In this document: positions 1-8,764 of the stretch, one piece after another | Numbering within the stretch: the stretch's first letter is position 1 | How the letters are laid out: each line of letters starts with the position of its first letter | Assembly (NCBI RefSeq): GCF_030272615.1 | Contig: NW_026728925.1 | Location: 372,001-436,000 of the forward strand | Reading direction: 5' to 3' | DNA length: 64,000 nt | Source: Cryptomeria japonica | Lineage: Eukaryota; Streptophyta; Pinopsida; Cupressales; Cupressaceae | The notes under the pieces: generated by a model | Seen by the model: only the letters and a program-made list of their open reading frames with translations | Database searches by the model: none | Told to the model about the DNA's origin: nothing | Position numbers and translations under genes: made by a program

Positions 1-500
1 CTTGCACTCTCTTGTTTGTAGGATTTTCTCTTGTACGTGGCAGGTATTTGCATGCAGGCGATTATTGGGCATTGTGGAATTCATCAATCATGAATTCTAT
101 CATGGTATCAGAAGTCCAGACCTGATGCACCTCATTCATCAAATTTGATATTTTCCTTATGAATATTTTTTGTTTGCATCTTGGGTCAATTTGAATCTCA
201 AAATAAGATCTCTGAGGATTTGAAAATTCACCTTTTTTTGTGATCAAGGGGGGCGCCTATTGTTTTGGACCACCACCACCAGTGGTTAGAGACCTCCTCC
301 CCTCCCCGACTGCCCTCCACCACCTCATGCCATCAACGGACCACCACCGCGCCACCAGTTTCATTGTTAGAAGCCTTTTTGAGCCTATTGGGATTTTTTT
401 GTGATATTGGGAGCAAACAGAGGCGTTCTTCGATAAACCATATATTGAAGTAGAATTTATTTTAGATTTCATTTCTGGTTTGACCTTTTCTATTTTAGAA
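1..500 (+). mobile_element. LTR end, primer-binding site and leader of a truncated Copia-type retroelement (left part outside window)
   Basis: Positions 1-102 match the right end of the LTR seen in full at 8765-9125 and end in CA. Directly after it, 103-112 reads TGGTATCAGA, the complement of the plant initiator Met-tRNA 3' end that primes Copia-type elements. About 113-500 would be the 5' leader; it has an unusually GC-rich CCACCACC-type patch at 267-355. No gag, protease, integrase or reverse transcriptase follows, so the element is a 5'-LTR-plus-leader remnant that cannot move by itself. The right boundary is uncertain and is set where homology to the peptide-gene promoter is about to begin. 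The short ORFs in this stretch look like chance ORFs. Confidence 0.75.
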
Positions 501-525
501 TTGATGTAAACTTTTGTTTTAACCG

Positions 526-712
526 TTATCTCGTCATACTAACTGCCAAAACGAACCTGAAGCAAAGATGCGTGATAAAGAGAGTATATTGTATTTATAA
601 ACAGAGTGCAAGCGTTTGTATAGGTCAAGAGTGATATTCGGTGAAAAAGGGTGAGATTCAAAGTAAAACAATGGAGCGTTGAATTGCAGCATTTTAAGAG
701 GCTCGAGCTCAA
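526..712 (-). pseudogene. Decayed promoter/5'UTR/start fragment of a third secreted-peptide gene
   Basis: Read on the minus strand, this stretch repeats the promoter architecture of the two intact peptide genes in the same order. It has a block resembling the upstream ACTTTGAAT/CTGCAA region, a W-box core TTGACC (623-628), a TTGCACTC string, TATAAATA (592-599), a CT-rich 5'UTR and GGCAGTTAGT-ATG (ATG at 537-535). The third codon, AGA, matches the plus gene, but the fourth is TAA, and no homology to the signal peptide follows. The 5'UTR is about half as long as in the intact genes. I read it as a truncated third paralog; its promoter motifs look intact, so it could still be transcribed. Confidence 0.7.
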
Positions 713-1912
713 AAGATGCTTTTATTTTTCTTGAACCAAACAATACAGTAGAAGTTCAATGCATTTTTGGTTTCACCATTTTTCTTTTCATACAACCCTT
801 TATAATTTATAAAAACGTTTTTCAATAAATTTTTAAATTTTAACCAATATTGAAATGGTCAAGCAAAGAAAAAAAATGTTGAATAGCAGCAATGAGTATG
901 CTGATCTTGAATGCTATTCATTATTGAAAAAGTGTCTTTGATGACAAAGTGGACGTTATGATAAGTACAATAATTGAAAGGATACAATTTTAAAGGAAAA
1001 ATCTTCAGAATCCTATCATCTAAAGTATCATAAATTGATGGAACCTCAAACCGTACATTTTAAAATCTCTCCCAATGGGATGTTTCTTTTGAAATATTTT
1101 TTTTGTGTGCAAGGGTGAGCTAGTCATAGTTCTAGTCTTTTCATGACCCCTTTTCTCCCAAGTACAATAGTTTGGAGTTGAGATGCACTTTCTATTATTC
1201 CACTTTGGTTTTTTGTTCTTCCAATCATGGATCTTTAATTTACATCTTTATGTCTCTTTTACCATTTATTAATAGGTAACATTACTTTTTAGCTATATAC
1301 CATCATTTCATCCTTTCTAGTTGTCCTTTCCTTTATTGATGTTTTGTTATTAGCCTTAATAGCTTAATAATCTTTGATGAGTGACCACTTTAATGAATTG
1401 TCAAAATTTATTTGTATCCCTTTGTTGTTATTGCATCTATATTCTTTTTTGTTTTCTATGAAGGAAGGTATAGTTAGAACCATTATGGTCCTTGTATCAA
1501 GTGTGCATGTTATAATATGATAGATGATAACTTTCATTTTCTTTATATGTCAATCTAACATCAACAAGAGCATCGCTTATCATAGAATCTACCCACCTAT
1601 GTGGTACAGTTGAAAGAACTAACATTTGGCTTGTTGCCAATAGAAATTTTCTATTTGTCTACATGTGTTCAATCCCTTTGTGAGATGTAAGAGGATCATT
1701 TGATAATAATATGTCATGTTTCTCTAAAGACTTAAACGAGAGTTTTTGTTTGAGATATCTCATTCTTTGTTGCTTGTGGCCTATGAATTTTTTATGTTGA
1801 GGCGTCCCCCTCCTCTTGTATTATGAGATTTTCCTTGTACCGACAAGTATATATTGATGTGTGATAAGATTCGACATATTTCCCACATCACTTCAACATA
1901 TACTTGTTGCAG
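713..1912. other. Unidentified non-coding DNA (unit 1)
   Basis: AT-rich stretch with stops in all frames. I recognise no gene, RNA or transposon domain in it. Its only clear internal structure is the imperfect hairpin at 1843-1907. It recurs in every unit, at 9736-10935, 18759-19958, 27802-29001, 36845-38044, 45868-47067 and 54911-56110. Confidence 0.6.
1843..1907. repeat. Imperfect inverted repeat (hairpin), about 20-24 nt arms
   Basis: The left arm starts ACAAGTATATATTGATGTG and the right arm (1884-1907) ends CAACATATACTTGT. They pair apart from a few mismatches and a short bulge, around a loop of about 20 nt. It lies just left of block A. It could be a stem-loop in a transcript or the folded remnant of a small terminal-inverted-repeat element. 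Other copies start at 10866, 19889, 28932, 37975, 46998 and 56041. Confidence 0.6.
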
Positions 1913-3748
1913 GTAGCATGTGCCAACTTCTTGTGATATGAGTGCTCCATACATACAACCAACCTCTCCTCCCCAATTGTCAATATTCTTAGTGACAAAT
2001 AGCTGAAATGTGGCATTCTCTTCAATACATCACATAGGCTCTTGAAATCTATATGTGCTAGATAATTTTAATTCACCACTTAGCAATATGTGATATGGTA
2101 ATAATTATTTTCTCAAAGAAAATAAACAACAATCATGTAATGAAATTTTTAACAGGTTAAACACTTCGAAAAATTAAAAATTAAACCATTAATGCAATAC
2201 ATTAGAACATGGGAATATGTTTGCCATTATTAGAGTGGGAAGAATAAATGGGGTGGTATAGCTCTCCATTGACTAATTTTCCTAAGGTACTGTGTCAACT
2301 TCAAAATAATGTTTGTATAGTTTTTCAATTCTATTTTATTTAGTGCAGCATTTCTAGTCTTTAAATTTGATGCAAAATGAAAGGGTTTCCATGTGCATTC
2401 AAGTATGTCCTTAACTTCTCCTTTCAATATTAAAAAAAATATATTTTATCTATTTGAGAAAATTTCTTAAGAGGAAGATAAAAAAAAAAATTGTGCTCGT
2501 TATCAAACTATGATTTTTTGTTCCTTGGGAGATAGATAAAATTTGAGTGATTTGATGAGTTCCATAGAATGATAAACAAATTTGAAAAAGATAAAATTAA
2601 TGGATGGTGTCCTAGCGATTCATTTCAAGAACATTCTTGAATTTAGGAAGAATATCAAATTTCCTATATGTAGATGGTATCTATTTGATTATTTATTTAA
2701 CAAGTTTTTTGTGCCTAGCATAATGGATAATCATTATAGGTTTCACCTTGTCAATGTAGTTATCCTTAATTTATTCCTTTGTGAATATTTGTTGGGTCTC
2801 ATATGTAAGAAATACTATCATAAGACCCATGAAGTTAAATATTTAAAGAGGGTAGAGTTACTTACAAATACAAATAAATTAACAAGTTTTATTTGACCTA
2901 ACTCCATGTTTCACTAAAACTAATTCCTTATGAGCTTGCCACTAAATATGGTTGAGACATAATAGTCCTAGGGTGATTTACTTTTGGAGGCATATAATCA
3001 AGTCCAATGTACAGTAAATAGTGTTGAAGACTTGCTCAAGAAATGAACTATAGCCCTTTGAAATTTACAAATTTGAGGGATATTTCAATTCAAATTATTA
3101 CATATTATGCTAGGTCCTAGAAATGTAGTGTAATTAATAAATATGCATATGTCTATGACGCTTGTTTTGAATGTTCATTTTTTTTAATGTAAATAGGCTA
3201 TTTGAGTATTTGGACCATGGATCATACAGGGAATATACAAATATATTATTAATTTTAAAATCACTTACCCTCCCTATATCTCCATATGGTATATCACCCT
3301 TTTTCACACTTTCTTGGAAGCCTTCTCTAGTTAATGGACAAAGTAGGTAGGAAATTAATGGGTTCTATACTTCATCTATGTTAAAGATGTAGTGTTTGTT
3401 TGAATGAACCCTTTGTGGCTATATATACATTTCTCATCTAGAAATTGTAGAAATTTTTAGTATTTCTTTATTACCCTTATGTTGAATATATTACGATTTT
3501 TGTAGAAGAAGTCTGTCTAATTAAGTAATGAATTTACTTAGTACCCATATTTCTTCTTTTTGGGAAAAGGTTGATGATAATATAGGATACAATATGTATC
3601 ACTATTGAAGAATTGTAATCAAAATTTATGTTTCTCCTATGGTTCCTCATTACTTGTTTATTTATAACCAACTAATAGTTATAGTAATCATATGGTACAT
3701 GTATGAGGTGGATAAATTTCATTCTAAGTAGCATTAGAAAGATAGTTA
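1913..3748 (+). repeat. Block A: diverged duplicate of block B (unit 1)
   Basis: This block aligns in direct orientation with 6878-8764. Shared landmarks run in the same order: GTAGCAT..CAACTTCTTGTGATATGA, CTCTCCTCC-CAATTGTCA, ATGTGATATGGT, CTAATTTTCCTAAGGTA, TGGTGTCCTAGC, CATATGTAAGAAATA, and finally ATCATATGGTACATGTATGA and AAGTAGCATTAGAAAGAT. Divergence between A and B is far higher than between tandem units, so this duplication is much older than the array. A decayed reading frame around 2582-2896 aligns at the amino-acid level with 7620-7811 in block B, but both are broken. I do not recognise the source; an old repeat or transposon fragment is likely. Confidence 0.75.
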
Positions 3749-5199
3749 CAACATTACCAATTTGAAGCTGAGAACATCACTATATTATTAAGGGAGTCTT
3801 ATGATCTTGTGGCTGGAATGGTGAAAGGTTATGGACTAAAATTGTATAAGAAAATATATTAAAATCCCAAGAATATTATTCATAGAGTGTTCACTAAAAT
3901 ATTGGAAGGTCTTTTAATAAGAATAAATAATTTGAAGGGGATTATTTGTGAAGGAAATCCATAAAAAACTGAGAGAGATGGTAGGATGGACAATATGGAT
4001 AGGATGGTAGGAGCTGAGTTGATGTGGAAGTTGAATGATTTAGGGTATAAATGATGTTTCAATGATATCAAAGACACAATGAAGATATAATAGATTCTAT
4101 AACTTTTAAGTTTGGGAAACACACACATAATAAACATGTATTTTTTCCATCCCATTGACGGTAGGAAGAATGTGATAATTAGGCATAGTAGCTTATGGAT
4201 ATTTTTGGAGACAATTTCATGGAAGATGTAAGGAAAAAAAAATGTTTATAATTCTTCTCTAATAAATCTCTATGGTAGCTAACTACCAATTAAAAGTGTA
4301 GAATTTTTGTGTGAAAAATGGAGATGAAACTCAAATAGCTAACTATCAATTGGCCAAAATATCTAGCTATACTATTGAGGACCAATTTATCATAAATGAG
4401 GCACTCAAGATAGTTGTCATATTTGTAGTATGTCACTAAAAAAAATGAAAAAGTGTAGGGGACCATGACGCAAAGCTTGAACATATTAAATCTTGGTCCC
4501 CACAAAATGATTTGAAGCTTTAGGCAAAGCATATGGCCATGAATATTTTATAAAGGGAAAACACACCAGGGAACAATTATAGCTTGCTAATGTGATTGAA
4601 TAGAACCCATTCAATGGTCTTGATTAAATTATTATTGTAAGAGAACTAAAGCTCTAAAGGCGAGCAAAGAACTTGACAATGTATGATTTTAATGTCAACA
4701 TTATTATGAAGGAAAAGGTTTCCACATTGTTTTGTTAGAATTCTATCAACTCTTGTTCATGATTCAAATTGTCTTGGCTTCATTAATATTTGGAATCAAA
4801 TTAACTATGTGTGCTAAGCACATTACTAAAACCTTTGAACAAGATGAAATTTGCAATGGCCTGCTTCGTCGTGTTTTTCTTAATTTTCCTTTAAATTTTT
4901 ACATTAAAAAAATTATATATTACATAAAAATTGGTAAACCCTAACATAATATTTGGAGTGACAAATATACATTATAATGTGTATTAAAGCTTTGGTCAGA
5001 TCCAAACCATAACGTACGGCCTGTTGTAGCAGGCTCATCATATAAGTTGTGTATGTTTTACAAAGCGCGATTAAAATCTTACTAATTTATAATCCTTTCA
5101 AGTATTATGGATAGGCCCTTTCTTAGTTTTCTCAAACACGTAACTTTTTGTGACACCATAGCAAAAGTCTGTTGAAATTTTTTATGTACCTTTCGTGAA
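3749..5199. other. Unidentified non-coding DNA with small repeats (unit 1)
   Basis: No gene is recognised. Visible structure is limited to a hairpin at 4458-4501 and a direct repeat of TAGCTAACTA-CAATT (about 4277 and 4337). A GATGGTAGGA/GGATGGTAGGA repetition lies near 3977-4011. The stretch recurs in every unit between block A and the inverted duplication. The short ORFs here need non-ATG starts or have no recognisable domain. Confidence 0.55.
4458..4501. repeat. Short inverted repeat (11-bp arms, one mismatch)
   Basis: GGGGACCATGA (4458-4468) pairs with TCTTGGTCCCC (4491-4501) around a loop of about 22 nt. The G/C-rich stem stands out against AT-rich surroundings and is unchanged in all seven units. 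Its function is unknown. Confidence 0.5.
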
Positions 5200-5434
5200 T
5201 CATATTTAAGATTTGATTAAACTGAATATGTATATTCTTCAATACAAATGAAATTATATCCACTCAAGATAGATGAAAGCGATCTGGCCTTTAAAATGTG
5301 TCAGTGGTTAGTCAATGGCGATAGATGATATTTCTCCCTATCACCGCAGATCTGGATTGAAAAATACGTAAATGTATACTGGGTATCCATGGCAGAATAT
5401 CTTAATTAGGTGATTGGATCCACAATAAGTGTAT

Positions 5435-5623
5435 TCAACAGCAACTAGGATCTGGAATGTTGCCTTCACAGTTAGGACACGACGCTAACATCTCCACAAT
5501 TTCAAGCAGATTATCAATGCCTGCATTTGTATTCACTATTTTGTTGAGGATTGGTCGAGCAGAGACAGCGAGGGAAAACACAACGTTGAGCACAAGCAGC
5601 AGTGCCATAACTTTCAGGAGCAT
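5435..5623 (-). CDS. Small secreted Cys-containing peptide, minus-strand paralog (unit 1)
   Basis: Intron-less ORF of 62 codons plus stop. The start is the first ATG downstream of the TATA box at 5738-5745. Residues 1-22 form a signal peptide: a Lys-containing N-end, a Leu/Val-rich core and AVSA before Arg23-Pro24. The mature part would be about 40 residues, with an NTNAGIDNLLEIVEMLAS segment followed by a tail with four Cys (49, 52, 61, 62). The plus-strand gene of the same unit shares the signal peptide, helix-like segment and NC-GNI-DP-C tail, which supports it as a real gene. Its ancestral ATG, four codons upstream, now reads TTG and follows a 1-bp insertion. The family is not recognised; an apoplastic signalling or defence peptide is an inference from size and secretion. 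Confidence 0.8.
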   Translation of the reverse strand: MLLKVMALLLVLNVVFSLAVSARPILNKIVNTNAGIDNLLEIVEMLASCPNCEGNIPDPSCC

Positions 5624-6149
5624 CGATCTCGACAATACTAATTGGCAGAATGAATGTTAACAAATGAAAAAACGTATTCGGTTTAGCGAGATAGAGAGCG
5701 AAGATCGAGAATGGTGATGGATAAACAAGGAAAATCGTATTTATAGAGACAGACGACGGCGTGTGAGTATGTTTGATCAAGTCAAAATTAAAATTTGTTC
5801 AACTAGGGTGATATTCAAAGTAAAAAATGGCGCGTGGAACTGCAACATTTCAAGAGGCGACAAAGGGACTTTGAATATCAACATTGACTTATTCATATTG
5901 CACGTCAATTGTCTTCGCTTTCTATCAAGCATGAAAGCACCTTTAACACCAATATCACCAATTTCAATTTTGACCTATTCAAACATTTGCACTCCATCGT
6001 CCATCTCTATAAATACGATTTACCTGGTTTATACATCACCATTCTCGATCTTCGCTCTCTATCTCTTAAAAAATTCACTCGGCTCTTCTTTCTTCATTTG
6101 TAAACCAATACGTACGTTTCTTTGCTTGATATTCATTCTGGCAATTAGT
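5624..6149. promoter_or_regulatory. Shared divergent promoter region with mirrored TATA and W-box elements (unit 1)
   Basis: This is the 526-bp gap between the two start codons. The minus gene has TATAAATA at 5738-5745 and a W-box core TTGACT at 5780-5785. The plus gene has TTGACC at 5970-5975 and TATAAATA at 6008-6015. W-box to TATA gaps are 34 and 32 bp. The 5'UTRs share CACCATTCTCGATCTTCGCT and contain no upstream ATG. WRKY factors bind TTGAC(C/T) in plants, so stress- or defence-linked control is plausible, but the motif is short and use is unproven. Between the W-boxes lies a segment also seen upstream of the pseudogene fragment (TTCAAAGTAAAA-AATGG-GCGT). Confidence 0.7.
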
Positions 6150-6374
6150 ATGGAGAGATCGATTCATCTGAAAGTTATGGCAGTGCTGCTCATGCTCAAC
6201 GCTATGGTTTTCCTCGCTGTCTCTGCTCGACCAATCCTGACGGAAAAAGTGAATACAAATGCAAGCGTGAACAACAATGATTCAATTGATAATCTGGTTG
6301 AAATTGTGGAGATGTTAGCATCTGGTTCTAACTGTTCAGGCAACATCAAAGATCCTAATTGCCGCAAAAGATAA
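6150..6374 (+). CDS. Small secreted peptide, plus-strand paralog with basic tail (unit 1)
   Basis: Intron-less ORF of 74 codons plus stop. The ATG is the first one after TATAAATA at 6008-6015 and has a good context (A at -3, G at +4). The frame is open further upstream, but that part lies in and before the promoter, so I do not use it. Residues 1-26 form a signal peptide ending AVSA before Arg27-Pro28. Compared with the minus paralog there are six extra residues in an Asn-rich linker (39-45). The helix-like IDNLVEIVEMLAS follows, and the tail has two Cys (62, 71) and ends in Arg-Lys-Arg. Mature length is about 48. Two Cys nine residues apart could form one disulfide. The family is not recognised. 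Confidence 0.82.
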   Translation: MERSIHLKVMAVLLMLNAMVFLAVSARPILTEKVNTNASVNNNDSIDNLVEIVEMLASGSNCSGNIKDPNCRKR

Positions 6375-6640
6375 AACAATGACGCATAGAGTTACTGTGA
6401 ATCCAACGCACATAACTAAGATTTTTCGCCACGGAAATCCGCGAGAGCTTTACATTATTTGGGTATTTTGTGGCCCATGGTGACAACGAGAAAGAGAAAT
6501 ATAATTAAATCCCTTGGACACTACTCGCTGACACATTTTAAAACCAGAACGCTTTCATCCATCTGGATTGCGTAATATGTAATTATTTTTCTGTATTCAA
6601 GAATATACATATTCAGCCCAATCAAATCTTAAATATCAAA

Positions 6641-6877
6641 TTTGTTTCATTAAATATTCGTTTTCTAATTGTTCATTGTTTTCCACATTGAAGTTGGTGT
6701 GGTGGTAGCTCTAGTTTGTCGCAGAAATAACGTTTTCCTTTCTATTTCCCAATTATCATTGATCTTTTAGTGGTAAACTATCAAACTTATATTGAGTCAA
6801 GTTTCCCTATTCCTCTTTGGATATCCCAATTACTTATACAAATTATACATATTACTTATTTATACCGTTAATTTAAG
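6641..6877. other. Short non-coding stretch between plus gene 3' flank and block B
   Basis: No feature is seen beyond AT-rich sequence and a weak CCACA/TGTGG palindrome near 6685-6704. It recurs in all units. Confidence 0.5.
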
Positions 6878-8764
6878 TAGCATAGGTCAACTTCTTGTGA
6901 TATGATTAGTCAAGCAAGGAACCAAGCTCTCCTCCTCAATTGTCATTATTTTTAGTGAAAATTATTAGTAACAAAAAATGATACGTAGCATTATCTCAAA
7001 GGCATCATGCAAACCCTTCACATCTATCTGTGCTACATAATGTTAATTCACTACTCACCAAATGTGATATGGTCATACTTTTTCCCTAAACAAAATCAAC
7101 AACAATCAAAAGTAATGGAATTTTAAACAAGTTAAACACTTATAAAATTAAAAAATGAAGCCATTAATGCAATGATTTCAAGAAAATAAAGCTATTTAGT
7201 ACTATTATTATAGCGAGAAGAATAAATGGATTTTATCTCTCTGTTTAGAACAGATTTCCTTCTAAGGTGAAAATTTTGCAACTAATTTTCCTAAGGTATT
7301 TTGTCAAGTTCAATTAGAGGATATAAAATATTGGAGGTGCGTTTTATGTAGTGCAACTTTCTTGGTACTTGAACTTGACACAAAATAAAAGGATGTTTAT
7401 GTGCAGTCAAGTATGTCAAGTAGTGCAACTTTCTTGGCACTTGAATTTGGTAATTTTTCTAAAGCCAACAAAGTATTTGTGCTTCTTATCTAACTATGAA
7501 TTTTAGTTCCTTGAATTTTCTTTTAGTTTTGATAGAATCAAGAAAATGCTAACTCAATCATATAATATCTAATATTTTGAAGGATAAAGTGCCATGGCTT
7601 ATCTAACCAATTCGCTAGAATGTTGGAGAAGTTTGAAAAACATATATTGAATGGTGTCCTAGCCAAAAGTAGGAATAATATTGAATTTGCTACAAGTAAT
7701 TTTGGTCTATTGGATTATTTCATTAAAAAATTGCTTGAGACTAGCCTAATGAATAAAAATTATATGTTTGGCCTTGCCAAAGTTATTATTTTTAATTGCT
7801 TCTTTTTTTAAAACTTTTTGGTTTTCATATGTAAGAAATATTATGTTACTTGACCTAAGAAGTTAATTATTAAAAGGAGAAACTATTGTTTACAACTGAA
7901 AGTAAGTTAAAATTTCTTTTCTCTTGAATCCCAATATCCTTGAAGTTTTTAAACTTTCTCAGCTTACCGCTAAATATTATTTAGACAAGAATAGTGATAG
8001 GTTCAAGTAGTTCTTAAGGTATATAATCAATTCTAACATGAAATAAAAGGTGTTGGATTTTGTTTGAAGAAATAAATTAGAGCCCTTTGAAATTAAGCAA
8101 TTTGATGGATATTTTAGATTATTTTTCTAGGTACTAGGAATGTACTATAAGAAGCAAATATGCATATGTCTAATGCGCCTTCTTGTAAATATCCAAAAAA
8201 TTATGTAAATAGAATATTTAATTATGAGGCAGGGGTTGTAGCGGGATTCCATAAATCTATTATAAATTTTAAAATAGCTTACCCTCCTTGTACTTTCATA
8301 TAGTATCCACTCTTGCACACTTTATTGCAAGCCTTCTCTTTTGAATGGACTAAGTAGTTAGGAAAGAAACTAGTTTTATACTTCATTTGTGTTAGACATG
8401 TTTTTATTGTCTAATTAAAAACAATGCAATTGGATATACATTTGTCTTGTAGAAGTTATAGATTTTTTATTATTTCTTTACTATCCTTATCCTTAATATA
8501 CTAGGATTTATATAGCATAAGAATATCTAATTAAGTAATAAATTTTCTTAGTCCCCCTATTTATCTTTTTGGGTGAAATATTGATAAAATGAAGGATACA
8601 ATATGTATCATGATTGAAGAACTATAACCATAATTATGGCTATCCTATAGTTCATCATTACTCGTCTACTTTTATGCCTAACCAAGTGATATCTCTAGTA
8701 ATCATATGGTACATGTATGAGGTGGATAATATTTTATTTTAAGTAGCATTAGAAAGATGGTTCC
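6878..8764 (+). repeat. Block B: diverged duplicate of block A, cut by the LTR (unit 1)
   Basis: This is the direct-orientation relative of 1913-3748. It carries an internal 30-bp direct repeat, 7348-7377 and 7420-7449, sharing GTAGTGCAACTTTCTTGG and -ACTTGAA-TTG. Block A has a single diverged version at that place. The match to block A runs to AGAAAGAT-GTT and stops where the LTR starts, so the retroelement inserted into or next to an existing block B. Confidence 0.75.

Larger units (their letters stand above)
5200..6640. repeat. Inverted duplication carrying the divergent peptide-gene pair (unit 1)
   Basis: The left arm (about 5200-5765) and right arm (about 5985-6640) are diverged reverse complements around a spacer of about 220 bp. 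The homology covers core promoter, 5'UTR, coding sequence and 3' flank. In the 3' flanks, both strands read CTGACACATTTTAAA, then CGCTTTCATC-ATCT, then GAATATACATATTCAG and AATCAAATCTTAAATAT. The two genes therefore arose by inverted duplication of one complete gene. Equivalent intervals are 14223-15663, 23246-24686, 32289-33729, 41332-42772, 50355-51795 and 59398-60838. Confidence 0.85.

Noticed and set aside
257-472. ORFs in the CCACCACC-rich leader on both strands
   Set aside because: Composition-driven open frames in a GC-rich patch, with non-ATG starts on at least one strand and no recognisable gag features.
3880-4532. Hydrophobic minus-strand ORFs of 91 and 80 residues
   Set aside because: Amino-acid make-up is what AT-rich DNA gives by chance (Ile, Leu, Phe, Tyr, Lys). 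No start context, domain or paralog supports them; conservation between units is explained by recent duplication.
4732-4944. Plus-strand 70-residue ORF
   Set aside because: It begins with TTG and has no promoter or domain; most likely chance.
5457-5780. Overlapping ORFs opposite or out of frame with the peptide genes (5457-5660 plus, 5514-5780 minus, 6164-6379 minus, 5909-6103 plus)
   Set aside because: They are shadows of the two real genes and promoter region; none has its own signal, domain or paralog support.
5763-6149. N-terminal extension of the plus gene to a 203-residue protein
   Set aside because: The extended frame starts at GTG, runs through the W-box and TATA box, and has no counterpart in the minus paralog. 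The ATG at 6150 is the first after the TATA box and aligns with the paralog signal peptide.
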